In this document: one piece after another, positions 1 to 9,365 of the stretch
Numbering within the stretch: the first letter of the stretch is position 1
Layout: each line of letters begins with the position of its first letter
From: Ostreococcus mediterraneus
Taxonomy: Eukaryota; Chlorophyta; Mamiellophyceae; Mamiellales; Bathycoccaceae
DNA: 64,000 bases
Reading direction: 5' to 3'
Assembly (NCBI GenBank): GCA_012295225.1
Contig: WMKK01000005.1
Span: 6,958 to 70,957 of the forward strand
The notes under the pieces: generated by a model
The model's database searches: none
Seen by the model: only the letters and a program-made list of their open reading frames with translations
What the model was told of the DNA's origin: nothing
Translations under genes and position numbers: made by a program

Positions 1-197
1 ATCGAAAGTTTGGTCGACCCCGCAACGGGTTGGCGCGCGCGCGGCGCGGGGTGACGCGCGACGGCGCGGGAAAACGCCGATGTGAATTAATTTCATTATT
101 TTCGGTACGTATTTTATTTTCGAAAACCCGAGTACAGTACAGTACATCAGACATCAGACATCAGGCATCATACGTCAGCATAATGATACATATTACA

Positions 198-3100
198 TCA
201 AGCCCCCGCGCGCTCTTCTTCATCTGCTATTGACATCGAGAGCGCTTGCGTGATTACTGCCTCAAATTCACGCTTGAAGTTCTCCAACGATTCCGCGTTC
301 GACGACGACGTTATTTCTGGAAGCTTGAAATCGGCGCCGACTGAGGTGAATTTGCCAACGAGAGCGTTGCGCATCGCTGGACTCGACACGAGAGCAATCT
401 GCGGCTGCGATCTCAGCTTCAAGTGTCGTCGTACGTATTGGCATGCATCCATGCTATTTATTCCTTCAATTTCATCGGTGATGACCAAAATATTGGAATT
501 GACTGTTCCCGGATTGGTTGAGCGCGACAGCGCGTCGATAGCGCGTTCCAAGGTTGTCGCGAGCTCGATTTGTAGCACATCATCACGGGGCAAACCATCT
601 CCAACGCAGCGCATGGCTTCAAACACTATCGATCCACTCTTGCAAATCACGACACATAATGGTCTGTGCGTAACGTGTGCAATGGAAGAAGACACTTCTG
701 CGTCGTCGGCGTTGAATAAATCGACGGTTGGTTCGGAGACGCGCGCCGCGTGAATGTCTTCAAAGGCACGCGCAAGCAATGACGCATCAGATACTTGTAC
801 CATGCGCACCGGCACTGCGATGCCTTTCAACGCAAATGATCCAAGGTCTCGACAAAAGTCTATGTTATACCCCGACGACGCGCGCGCTTGCATGAGCGTA
901 TCGTAATCAGTGACAATTTGTCCACCCGCCGCGCTGCGCGCTATGCGCGCCGTGAGGTTGAGCAAATGTCCAAAATACTCGGTGCGACCAGTTCTTGCGC
1001 ACGGGCGCACGTCAGTAAATGGTCCAGAGGAGATACCTATGCCGACACGCAAGCCGACGAAAACGTCTCGACGCGCGAGTCTTATGCGCCTCGCGCTGTT
1101 GTGCGTGAGAAGTCGTTTCGGCCACTGCAATTTCATAAACGCGGTTTGCGCGAGCAAAGCCCACCCGTAAGCGTCAGCTGCGGAATTAAACGCGAGCAAA
1201 AACTCACCATTTGCCTCTCGGCATTCATAACCATTGTAAACTCTCAACGTGGCCCGAATGCACGTGTTCAGCATGGCGATGGACTCGTCCATAACTTCCT
1301 TTAGAGCCACCGTCAGCTCTTTTAAACCATCAATGTACGTATAGACTATGGTTACGTTCATGTCGTCCAAACCAGGTGCGTCAAAATACGATGGTTCGAG
1401 TTGTCGAACGGTACGTAAATGCGAGAACAATCCAACCCGGGCCGAAAGGGCCTTTGGAACCGCTTGAACAAGCTCTGAAGACACGAGAGAAGACTCTTCC
1501 ATCTCTCTTTGCAACTTGACCAAGAGCCGCATTTTTGACTTGTACGTACGTACGCCCTCTGCGGTGTTGATGTCGACATCTTCCGCAGAGATTATAGATT
1601 CTACATCGGAAGAATCTGGAACGGTCCAGTGCATTCGGGTGTGGCTGTTTGTCAACGTGTGCGGCGTGTCCTGAGCATCGCTGTTCAACTTATCAAACGA
1701 CAGCCGTGAGGACGCGCGCGATTGCGACTGCAAATCTCCTCCTTCGCCCACTGTGACTGCAAGTTCAGCGGCATCGTTCAAGGTGATGTTAACGAGATGT
1801 CTCCCCATGTGCAAAGTGTAAAACTTTTTCACACCTTCACTCATTTGTCCAACGATAGCCGCCATGGCGTCTCCACTCAATACGGTCTGCCCACCGGTGG
1901 CGCATTCTGACACGGAATGAGCAATCGGTACCGCCCCCTTGAAATACTCTTTCCTTCGCGTCGTTGGGTGATAGCGGCTTTCACAGAATCCACTGTGTAT
2001 GCCGATTCTCACACGAAGACCATTTATACTCGGCATGACGATTTTGGATGCTGAATTGAATGCGAGTGCAAATCGAGGAGACATACTCACGTCGTCGTCT
2101 TGAGCGACGTGCGCCTTTGAAAATGCGCTCATCAGCATTTCACTCGCCTTGTTTCGTTTACTTTGCACTTGTTGCACCACAGCTTCCCTGTCAAACTCAC
2201 TATACACGCTCTCACACGCTTTCAACAATTCGCGATCCCATCTGTAGTTGTGCATTTGCTCCTGCACGAGCATCGCAAATTTCACCGCGTCGCTCGCCGA
2301 GTGAAACGCTATCGTGAAGCTGTCTCCCTCTGTTAAGACCTCATAGCCGTACGATTGATGAATGGCGTTTCGAATAATCTTATCATGCACTACCAACGCT
2401 TTATTCATGTGCAAGGGCACGAGCTGCCAAAGCTTGGTAGACGCTTGAACATCCGTGACGACAATGGTAACCTCCAATTCAGACGGCGGATGACTTCGCT
2501 TGTACTGGTTCAAAATCGTCGTGACGAAGAACGATTTAGACAATGAACTGGCACATATGGTCAATAACGCAATCATAAATAAACCAAGACCCACGGCTAG
2601 AGCGAGCGTCAATGGTGTCATACCAGAGCTTGATGATGAACTACACCCATCACTGGCCGGATTCAGGATTGAAATTCCATCGCACGTCACCGCTCGAATG
2701 TTTGCTAAATACGTCGCTCGAACGGCGTCGGACGCGGCAAAGTCGGCGATGAGCCCATCCGCTTCGGCGAGTCCTTGCGCTTGCTCGTCGCTTGCCATCC
2801 ACTCGAGGAAACTAAGAGTCGCATAAGCGCTTTGAAAAGCAGTTCCAACGCATGAGTCACCAGTGAGAGATGGAAATACGTACGTTTGCATAGCCACCGC
2901 AACGGTGCCCGTGAGCGCGGAAGAAGCGGATACATACGACGAGTACTCTAGAAGCACCGTATTTGGTAAAAACGCAACAGAGTGATCTGTTTCGATGACA
3001 AGTGCAACAACTTCATCATACGACGATGCCGTCACGCTTGGTGTTTCAATGACGAAATCCGCATCAAACTCTACAAACTGTGAAATGTACGCCGCATAAA

Positions 3101-4706
3101 ATTCGTCGCCGCTCGCGTCGTCGATTCCGACGAGAACGATGGGTGTGGTTTCACCATCAAGAAAGGAATTCAACCTCACAATTTCTGCGTGCCCCCAAGT
3201 AGTTGCCGTGCCATTTAAAATTACCGCCGCGGCGTCACGATCCAACGTAAGTGCAGTTCCAGTTCCAGTTCCAAGACCGAGGACGCTCGCGGTGTTAAAT
3301 CCCATGCGTCCCGCGAGAGAAAACAACGGCAATTGCGAAAGTGCGCTCATGGGAGAATCGACGAGATCCATGCCAACAACCATGCCGTTACTAGCGACGA
3401 GTTCGCTAATAGCTGCAGCCTTCGTCGTAAGATCTGACGTGGCAAGCGTCGCGCTGGAGTTGTATGCTTCATGAATCGATCGCAACGTCGAAAACGTCGA
3501 CTGCAGCACTGAAGGAATAACGACGCTCGCCGTCGCGTTCGCCGTCGTACTAGACGCATCCGACCCAAATACACGTTCTGCGTTGCAATATATGTCGGAC
3601 GTCATTCGGGCGATAACCAAGTCGCCTATCTCACTCTGCAATGGCACGAATCCGTATTGACTCGCGATGTTTTTGGCTTGGTCGCTCTCGAGAAACCATT
3701 GCCAAAATGCCACAGTCGCGGCGACATTCTCACACGTCGCACCGGACCGTAAACGATCACTCGCGCTCGTACCATTCATGCCCGTTCGTAAAATCACGTA
3801 CGAGTACGTCGTGAATGGCCATGCACGCGCATTTGTGGTCACCGGCGTGATATCTACAGTTAACCGCGACGCGTCGTCGCCGTTGTTGCCAAACTGCAAC
3901 CCGCTAGTCGTGACGGCTTCTGTAATCGATTCCGCCGACGGCGCCACCACCTCGGTGCTGCCACTGTGTTTGAATGATGCGACTGAGACGTTCATGGCGA
4001 GCGCGTCCGCATGAATGACGTAACCTAAACTATAACTCGTCGCGCGCACGTACGACGCCACGCTTATGCCTCGCGCGCGCTTCACGTAACTCCCTGACCA
4101 ACTTGGGTCGCTATCTGATCCCACATTGTTTGAAAATGAAGACGACATTGCGCTCAATCCTTGCGTCCACATCATCGTCGTGCCGCTCGCATCGTCTCTC
4201 ACCACGACGTTGATATTTTGATTCGGTAGCGTCAACGTAGGATTCAACGCTCGTATCGCCGCGTCGTCCCAGTCGGTAATTGTACCCTCAAAAACCCCAC
4301 TCAACGTCGCTGCGTCGAACACTACGCCATCTCCAATGTTTGGTAGATTGTACCCTGCCACAATCGCCCCCGCGAGAATCGGGTACATTTGTAAATCAGG
4401 ATAACTCGTGTATTCCCCGCCGTCCAGGAGCGTCTCTGACACGGCGAAATCAATGTTCTCCGTCCCGTATGTATCCGACGAGCACTCGCTAGCATAGTCT
4501 TCTATCCTACACACACCTGCGTCAGAGCCCATGGACACGTATGTCACCGTCGCATCCACCCCCGTCGCGACGTACGCGTCAATCGCCTCCGCAATCGCCA
4601 GCGCGGGAAACGACGCGCCGGCGCCGACGACATTCGCGCCCGCCGCCTCGCGCGCATTCAGCCCCATCATCAGCGCACACGCCACGAACCCCGCCATGCG
4701 ACGCAT
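198..4706 (-). CDS. PstS-like receptor fused to paired class III nucleotide cyclase domains
   Basis: Predicted single-pass receptor cyclase of 1502 residues with no intron. From the chosen start there is a signal peptide (1-23). A PstS-like phosphate-binding domain (about 25-367) keeps GAGASFP, RDDASGTT and GFVPL. A second, more degenerate PstS-like domain follows (about 390-672), then one membrane span (about 696-722). Cyclase domain 1 (about 745-980) has both metal-binding Asp (TDV, D752; EGD, D795) but Pro927 and Ser931 where the catalytic Asn and Arg belong. Cyclase domain 2 (about 1116-1302) has Tyr1124 and Glu1168 at the metal sites but keeps Asn1250 and Arg1254. A receiver-like domain (about 1348-1492) ends the protein. 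Topology implies ligand binding outside and cAMP or cGMP synthesis inside. The frame is open to an ATG at 5000, but the Arg-rich leader would bury the signal peptide. Domain calls are firm; phosphate as ligand and activity are inferred. Confidence 0.85.
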   Translation of the reverse strand: MRRMAGFVACALMMGLNAREAAGANVVGAGASFPALAIAEAIDAYVATGVDATVTYVSMGSDAGVCRIEDYASECSSDTYGTENIDFAVSETLLDGGEYTSYPDLQMYPILAGAIVAGYNLPNIGDGVVFDAATLSGVFEGTITDWDDAAIRALNPTLTLPNQNINVVVRDDASGTTMMWTQGLSAMSSSFSNNVGSDSDPSWSGSYVKRARGISVASYVRATSYSLGYVIHADALAMNVSVASFKHSGSTEVVAPSAESITEAVTTSGLQFGNNGDDASRLTVDITPVTTNARAWPFTTYSYVILRTGMNGTSASDRLRSGATCENVAATVAFWQWFLESDQAKNIASQYGFVPLQSEIGDLVIARMTSDIYCNAERVFGSDASSTTANATASVVIPSVLQSTFSTLRSIHEAYNSSATLATSDLTTKAAAISELVASNGMVVGMDLVDSPMSALSQLPLFSLAGRMGFNTASVLGLGTGTGTALTLDRDAAAVILNGTATTWGHAEIVRLNSFLDGETTPIVLVGIDDASGDEFYAAYISQFVEFDADFVIETPSVTASSYDEVVALVIETDHSVAFLPNTVLLEYSSYVSASSALTGTVAVAMQTYVFPSLTGDSCVGTAFQSAYATLSFLEWMASDEQAQGLAEADGLIADFAASDAVRATYLANIRAVTCDGISILNPASDGCSSSSSSGMTPLTLALAVGLGLFMIALLTICASSLSKSFFVTTILNQYKRSHPPSELEVTIVVTDVQASTKLWQLVPLHMNKALVVHDKIIRNAIHQSYGYEVLTEGDSFTIAFHSASDAVKFAMLVQEQMHNYRWDRELLKACESVYSEFDREAVVQQVQSKRNKASEMLMSAFSKAHVAQDDDVSMSPRFALAFNSASKIVMPSINGLRVRIGIHSGFCESRYHPTTRRKEYFKGAVPIAHSVSECATGGQTVLSGDAMAAIVGQMSEGVKKFYTLHMGRHLVNITLNDAAELAVTVGEGGDLQSQSRASSRLSFDKLNSDAQDTPHTLTNSHTRMHWTVPDSSDVESIISAEDVDINTAEGVRTYKSKMRLLVKLQREMEESSLVSSELVQAVPKALSARVGLFSHLRTVRQLEPSYFDAPGLDDMNVTIVYTYIDGLKELTVALKEVMDESIAMLNTCIRATLRVYNGYECREANGEFLLAFNSAADAYGWALLAQTAFMKLQWPKRLLTHNSARRIRLARRDVFVGLRVGIGISSGPFTDVRPCARTGRTEYFGHLLNLTARIARSAAGGQIVTDYDTLMQARASSGYNIDFCRDLGSFALKGIAVPVRMVQVSDASLLARAFEDIHAARVSEPTVDLFNADDAEVSSSIAHVTHRPLCVVICKSGSIVFEAMRCVGDGLPRDDVLQIELATTLERAIDALSRSTNPGTVNSNILVITDEIEGINSMDACQYVRRHLKLRSQPQIALVSSPAMRNALVGKFTSVGADFKLPEITSSSNAESLENFKREFEAVITQALSMSIADEEERAGA

Positions 4707-5214
4707 CGATCGATACCGACATCTGTCGTCATCTTCATCACCACTCACTCCTCGTCCTCGTTCTCGTCTCCTGAGCGAATGCGCGCGCACTAATCCACCG
4801 TCTTCTTCCGCGCATCGCCTCCGTGGGTCACCACGTCGTTCGCGTTGACACCGACCGCGCGTGACCGATCCCACCCCCATCGTCGTCGTCATCGTTCCAC
4901 CACTACCATCGTCCTCCTCGTGCGTCACTCGTACGCCACCCATCGATCGTCGTCGTCCCGTCGCGACGCGGTGTCGCGTCAATCTCCACCACGGATCCAT
5001 CCATCCAACGCTCCAGCGACGGTTAAAGTTTAACCGTTAAACCAACGTCGACGTCGGTCCTTTTGGGAGTCGTGTGTGTGTGTGTGTGTACCCCCGTGTC
5101 CATATGGGGTACACACATACGCCCCACACCACGGACCGAGGACGCGCGACCGCGCCCGCGGACGCCGCCGTCGACACCCCACGACGCGGGCGTCGTGCGT
5201 TTGAAACGACGACG
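4707..5214. promoter_or_regulatory. divergent promoter region, receptor cyclase / plastid protein
   Basis: Spacer of about 500 bases between two genes that point away from each other. It holds short CGT/ACG-rich runs, a GTGTGT run ending in GTACCCC near 5090, and the matching inverted arm near 5110. Part of it (4707-5000) could be translated if the upstream ATG of the receptor gene is used. No other gene is seen. Confidence 0.5.
5084..5116. repeat. inverted repeat GTGTGTACCCC / GGGGTACACAC in divergent promoter
   Basis: Two perfect 11-base arms (5084-5094 and 5106-5116) are separated by 11 bases. The core GTACC...GGTAC matches the three shorter palindromes in the TBCD/BET1 promoter at 18842-18907. 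It could be a binding site for a dimeric regulator or a hairpin; this is inference from symmetry and position. Confidence 0.6.
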
Positions 5215-5946
5215 ATGACGACATCGACGACGATGACATCGATGACGACGCGTCGCGATGGCGATGTCGCCCGTGGACGATGCGGCGGCGGCGCGCGACG
5301 GCGCGCGACGGCGGTGGTGGTGTACGCGGGCAAAGGCAAGCGCAAAGGACAGCGCCGGGCGGAAGATGCGTCGAGCGAACTCGTGCTCGGTGGCGGCGGC
5401 GGCGGCGCGCGTCAAACCTCGGGTTCTCTCGCGGGCGCGCTGGGGCCTATTTCTATAGCGCACATGCCCGATGGCGCGGACGCGGTGGAATTTTTCTTGC
5501 TCGCCAAGAAGCGAGACGACGACGAGGACGACGCGGCGTCTCGATGGTTGCCGTTGGGCGACGTCGTTTTCGACGCTCGCACCACAAACGTGGACGACGT
5601 CGTGCGTGAACGCTACTGGATTTTGCGTGACTTTGCTCGAAAGCGTCACTTGTCGCTCAACGTTGGGAATAAACACCTGCGCGTGGGCGTTCGCGCGCAA
5701 AAAGGTCCCAAGCACCCGCGCGCGACGACCGCCGTCGACGTCGTCGAGGTGTGCGACGAACGCACCGCTTTCGCGTGGGACGCCGCATCGGGTAAAGGTG
5801 AATACGGCACGCATCACGCGATATTACGTCTATTTAACACCGCGCCTTCGGTCACCGCCGCGACAAAGGCTGCCATGTTAAAGCAAAGCGCGCAATACGC
5901 GAGCGCGCAGGACAACGCCATCGCAGCGTCGGAATTGGCCACGTGA
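5215..5946 (+). CDS. plastid-targeted conserved protein, possibly HHL1-like (DUF6523)
   Basis: Protein of 243 residues. The start chosen at 5215 opens a Ser/Thr/Arg-rich leader ending near VVVYAGKGK, typical of algal plastid transit peptides; the frame is open further upstream to 5074 but that stretch is low-complexity. The mature part contains VEFFLLAKKR, an acidic insert, then WLPLGDVVF. This resembles the 'fV.F.r....WyPLs' core of the plant thylakoid protein HHL1, which is implicated in photosystem II protection under high light. The match is by pattern only and weak, so the family is tentative; the plastid location is better supported. Confidence 0.55.
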   Translation: MTTSTTMTSMTTRRDGDVARGRCGGGARRRATAVVVYAGKGKRKGQRRAEDASSELVLGGGGGGARQTSGSLAGALGPISIAHMPDGADAVEFFLLAKKRDDDEDDAASRWLPLGDVVFDARTTNVDDVVRERYWILRDFARKRHLSLNVGNKHLRVGVRAQKGPKHPRATTAVDVVEVCDERTAFAWDAASGKGEYGTHHAILRLFNTAPSVTAATKAAMLKQSAQYASAQDNAIAASELAT

Positions 5947-6214
5947 CACGTGGCGAGTTTTGGGGGGGAGGAGCGCAGCAGTCGGAATTGCGCGAGAGGC
6001 GACGATTAGAAGAATAGCACGATAACACGCGACGACGACGACGACGACGTGAATGTACATGTATGAAAATAAAGCGTATCGTTCAGTATGTATATAACAA
6101 GCAGACGGGCGGTCGACGAAACGACGCGCTCCTACAAACATCACGCGCGCGCGCGGGAAATAATTTTCCAAATGCCAAGATCGTCGCGCGCGCATCCATC
6201 ACCATGATTTGAAT

Positions 6215-6517
6215 TTACTTGGCCTTGTACTTCTTCATGGCGTTGTCGTAACGCGTCTTGTCCGCAGCGGCTTGCGCTTCGTACTTCGCCTTGTCCTTGT
6301 CGCCGCACTTCTTCCATTCAACACCGAGTTGTTGCATGATTTCCGTCGCCTTCATTTGCGGGTTCGCCGCGACAATCTTCGATCGCATGGCTTGGCCAAA
6401 GAACATGTACGCCGAGAGCGGGCGCTTGGGGGCGTTCGGGTCCTTGACCTTCTTCACCTTACCACCCTTGGTGGCGGTCTTCTTCGCAGCCTTCGTCGGG
6501 GTCTTCTTACCAGCCAT
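6215..6517 (-). CDS. single HMG-box chromatin protein (HMGB type)
   Basis: Small basic nuclear protein of 100 residues. A Lys/Thr/Ala-rich N-terminus (1-25) precedes one HMG box (about 28-98) with the hallmark DPNAPKRPLSAYMFF, the middle LGVEWKKC, and a C-terminal YDNAMKKYKAK. HMGB proteins bind and bend DNA without sequence specificity and loosen chromatin. Plant HMGBs usually add an acidic tail, which is absent here; the protein stops right after the box. The ATG at 6517 is chosen because the upstream in-frame residues resemble a leader rather than a box. It converges on the plastid-protein gene, whose stop is about 270 bases away. Confidence 0.93.
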   Translation of the reverse strand: MAGKKTPTKAAKKTATKGGKVKKVKDPNAPKRPLSAYMFFGQAMRSKIVAANPQMKATEIMQQLGVEWKKCGDKDKAKYEAQAAADKTRYDNAMKKYKAK

Positions 6518-6610
6518 GTTGCGTGAAGTTAGTTTGCGCGTGCGCGTGTGTGTGGCCAACGGAATGCGCTTCACGCGTTTTCACTGAAAATTACGCGGTC
6601 TGGGGTGGGG

Positions 6611-6618
6611 AAATATCT
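6611..6618. promoter_or_regulatory. evening-element-like AAATATCT upstream of the HMG-box gene
   Basis: AAATATCT lies about 95 bases upstream of the HMG-box start codon. The plant evening element is AAAATATCT and is bound by CCA1-type MYB factors, which Ostreococcus also has. One copy of an 8-base motif can occur by chance, so this is only suggestive. Confidence 0.3.
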
Positions 6619-6793
6619 CGCGACGGGCGCGCGCGACTGATTGTAGGTGCTCGTACGTGTACGTACGCGACGATCGATGTGAACAGGGCAAAATCACAAT
6701 CTAGAATGGTGATTACAACACACTGGAAGATGTCTAACGCTACGAGACGTCGATGGACGTCGTGATGTGGGTCGCGACGCGACGCGCGACGGC

Positions 6794-7423
6794 TCAGTGC
6801 TCGACGAGCGCGGCATCGTCATCCCACCAAGAACATGACCCGAGTCCATCGAGATTTATGTCCGCTATGACTACCATCGGAGCGAATGAACCATCCGATT
6901 TTGCTCCTGATTCAGGGATTAAGTTTTCTAGTTCTTCCGCAGTCTTTGGATGCGTGGGAAATTTGACTTGCGCGACTTTTACGCGCACTTTTTTGCCTTC
7001 GTCTAAGAACAAGCGCTCGCCGTTGTAGTTCCAAACCCAAACTTTTTCGCTTTCATCGTAGTCTGATGGGTCTTGCATCATTCGCGCTGGAATGAAAATA
7101 TCACCAAAGAATCCAATCGACACATTCGCACCGTATCGATCCGCTGACGTCAGCGTGCCTTCTAAAACTTCGCCAATGAATGGCTTGAAAATGACCACTC
7201 TAAACGTGACTTCGAAACACACGCACCCTTCCCCGGCGAGCACCGTGCCTCCGGTGATTTTTGTGATTTCATACAACGTCACGCACATACCTCCGCACTC
7301 GGGTAGGATTTTATCCACGTACAACGACTCGAGCTCTTGCGTCACCGCCTCTAACGTGCTCTTCCCCAAGTTGGCTGGCGGCACTTTCACCGCGCCGTCT
7401 TCGAGCGTGGCGATTTGGAACAT
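6794..7423 (-). CDS. RPC8: DNA-directed RNA polymerase III subunit RPC8 (Rpc25)
   Basis: Protein of 209 residues, the usual length for the RPB7-like stalk subunit of RNA polymerase III. The N-terminal tip domain (about 1-80) contains the family pattern around VPPANLGKS and the region ending CVCFEVTFRVVIFKPF. The S1/OB domain (about 80-190) contains GTLTSADRYGANVSIGFFGDIFIPA. The closing DGLGSCSWW is characteristic of RPC8 rather than RPB7. With its RPC9 partner it forms the stalk used in initiation of tRNA and 5S rRNA transcription. The ATG at 7423 (MFQIATLEDG) is the usual start of the family; the few upstream in-frame residues are ignored. Confidence 0.95.
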   Translation of the reverse strand: MFQIATLEDGAVKVPPANLGKSTLEAVTQELESLYVDKILPECGGMCVTLYEITKITGGTVLAGEGCVCFEVTFRVVIFKPFIGEVLEGTLTSADRYGANVSIGFFGDIFIPARMMQDPSDYDESEKVWVWNYNGERLFLDEGKKVRVKVAQVKFPTHPKTAEELENLIPESGAKSDGSFAPMVVIADINLDGLGSCSWWDDDAALVEH

Positions 7424-7787
7424 GACGACGACGACGCTGCAGACCACGCCGCGACGCGCGCGCTGCGGTGTGCGATGCGTGCCGTTCGCGCAACTATCGT
7501 CCCTGACCGATAATCGACACGCGTCGCGTCGTCGTCGTCGTCGTCGTCCTCACGCACGACGCGCAGTGAGGCGTGGGGCGCATCCGCCGCCGGGGTGTCG
7601 CTCGAGCGTGGGGGCGCATCATCCTATGGGCTTTTAGTATACGCGTATCATCCTGCCGCCCACCCGAGGGTGCAGCTGCGGGTGCGCGCGCGGAGAGGAC
7701 GAGCCGCGTCGATGACGAGATATAAAGTGTGAGATATTACAACCGCCGTATGAGGGAGGACGCGCTAGAATGAGAGATTCGAAATAT
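7424..7787. other. intergenic region upstream of RPC8
   Basis: About 360 bases between the RPC8 start and the 3' end of the next gene on the same strand. It contains a CGT microsatellite near 7528-7550 and otherwise GC-rich unique sequence. It should carry the RPC8 promoter and the neighbour's terminator. No open frame here looks like a gene. Confidence 0.5.
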
Positions 7788-9041
7788 CTATCGACCACCA
7801 CCAATCAAACTCGAAATCAAACGATGCGGGGATTGATAGGCGGGGAGCGAGCGGAAATCATTCGCGGCTATGGCGGAGGCAAAGACGCTGCACGCGCGTT
7901 CAGAGCGGACGCACAAACTTTCTATGCCTTCAACGAGCCCACGCGCGCCTTCGGCTTGTAAAATTAATCGCCTTTGCGTGTATTCACACGCTTCAGCCAA
8001 TGAACCAGCCTCACTCGGGCCAAGCTCGGAGGCATCGACGACTGGCGTCTCCGCGGCGACGGGCACCGCGCTGCCTTCGAGCATGCACGACCATTGTGTG
8101 GATTCCTGCTCTAAAGAGTCGCGCAACATACGCAACTGCGCCTTTCGCGCCTCAATTTTCGCTGCCATTGTTTGCGGACCTTGCTCAAACTTCACCTCTT
8201 CGTCAATCAACAACTGCTCAATGCGCAACTGAAACTCTTGCAGAGCGTCAGTCACGGCGTTGGCCGCAAACGCATCTTCGCCTTTGAGCGCGGGAATCAC
8301 CGCCGCGCTTTCCGCGGCACAAATAGATTCACAAAGCATTTGCATACGCTCATCCTCAGGCATATTATTCGGGAGCTTTTCATGGAAATCCTCACGCCCG
8401 CGTGCGTCGTCGCTCGCGGATGCGCCGGCGCCGTACGACGCGTCGTAACGCTCCACCTCGCGCCGCGGCTCGACGATGGTCACGCCCAACCCATTCTTGG
8501 TGCTCTTTCGCTTTTTGTACTTGAACCCATCGCTATCAACGACGACACGGCTCTTGCTTAAACCACCTGTGTGTGTATGTCGCAACCGACATCGATGAGG
8601 CAACGCACGCGTCAGTGCGCGATTCAAGGCGCGCGCCCCCGTCGCGTAGGCGCATCGCGTTACGAGCGAGGCGCGATCGACGTACCCTTCTTCATCACGC
8701 TTCTCAACGGCGTCGGCGTACGTAATTCCTACACATCGCAACACACATCACACGTTAGTCATTCGGATCCATCGTCGTGCGTCGCGCGCGCGCGCGTCAG
8801 CCTCGAAACGCGACTGTTGAACCAATTCAAACGTCAGCCTCGCACGCACCGTTCCCGCGTTCGTCATCACCCTCAACGGCGTGACGTGATCATCATACAT
8901 CAAAGACCTATACCACAATAACACACACCTCGTCAGTCTCGCGTCCACCACGCGTTCGTCGTCCAATACACCACGCGTCGTCGCCCACGCATCAATCAAC
9001 AGCTCGCCCAGGTTCCCCTCCTCGACCGCGGCGCGAACCAT
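7788..9041 (-). CDS. unassigned three-exon protein with C-terminal coiled coil
   Basis: Gene model built here from splice signals: exons 9041-8850, 8728-8686 and 8566-7788, giving 337 residues. Intron 1 begins GTGCGTGCG, has an ACTAAC branch point (8759-8754) and ends GTAG. Intron 2 begins GTACGTC, has CTGAC (8615-8611) and ends ACAG. All phases fit, with 192, 43 and 779 coding bases. The joined protein reads through a basic stretch with TPLRSVMKKG and DSDGFKYKKRK. A mostly helical second half follows (about 140-330), likely coiled coil, and it ends LISSLIGGGR. The basic motif and helical tail recall kinetochore or chromatin proteins, but I cannot assign a family. Confidence 0.72.
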
Positions 9042-9365
9042 ACGTCGCGAACGATTACGCGCGCGATGACGACGCGACGATGGCGCGATGACGCGTAACC
9101 ATTACGCGCGCGCACAATCACATACCTATTCATCGTCGTCGTCGTCGTCGTCTTCAACGTCGTCGTCGTCGTCGTCGTCGTCGCGTATCGTTATGACGCC
9201 CGTCCGAGTGTTTTTCAACGATTTTTTGTGTGGGTGGTGCGCGCTCTGGGCGTGCGGTCGCGCGTCGTCCGGTGCGCGCGGTCGACACACCGCGACGACG
9301 GACGACGGAGGACGAACGCGTATCGTATCATCCACGCGTGAGTGCGTTCAAAAATCGCGCGCGCG
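9042..9365. promoter_or_regulatory. divergent promoter region with CGT microsatellite
   Basis: Spacer between the three-exon gene and SAM50, which are transcribed away from each other. An interrupted (CGT) microsatellite lies at about 9132-9184. The remainder is GC-rich unique sequence. No gene is supported here. Confidence 0.5.

Noticed and set aside
1-197. A gene at the left edge
   Set aside because: The open frames are short and Arg-rich; the region looks like the 3' flank of the receptor cyclase, with ACATCAGACATCAGACATCAGG-like short direct repeats near 145-170.
4707-5000. N-terminal extension of the receptor cyclase from the ATG at 5000
   Set aside because: It is open, but Arg/Asp-rich and would place the clear signal peptide 100 residues inside the protein.
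8899-8921. Candidate 21-base intron (GTGTGTG...TATAG) in exon 1 of the three-exon gene
   Set aside because: Removing it keeps the frame, but it is far shorter than every other intron here and has no branch point.
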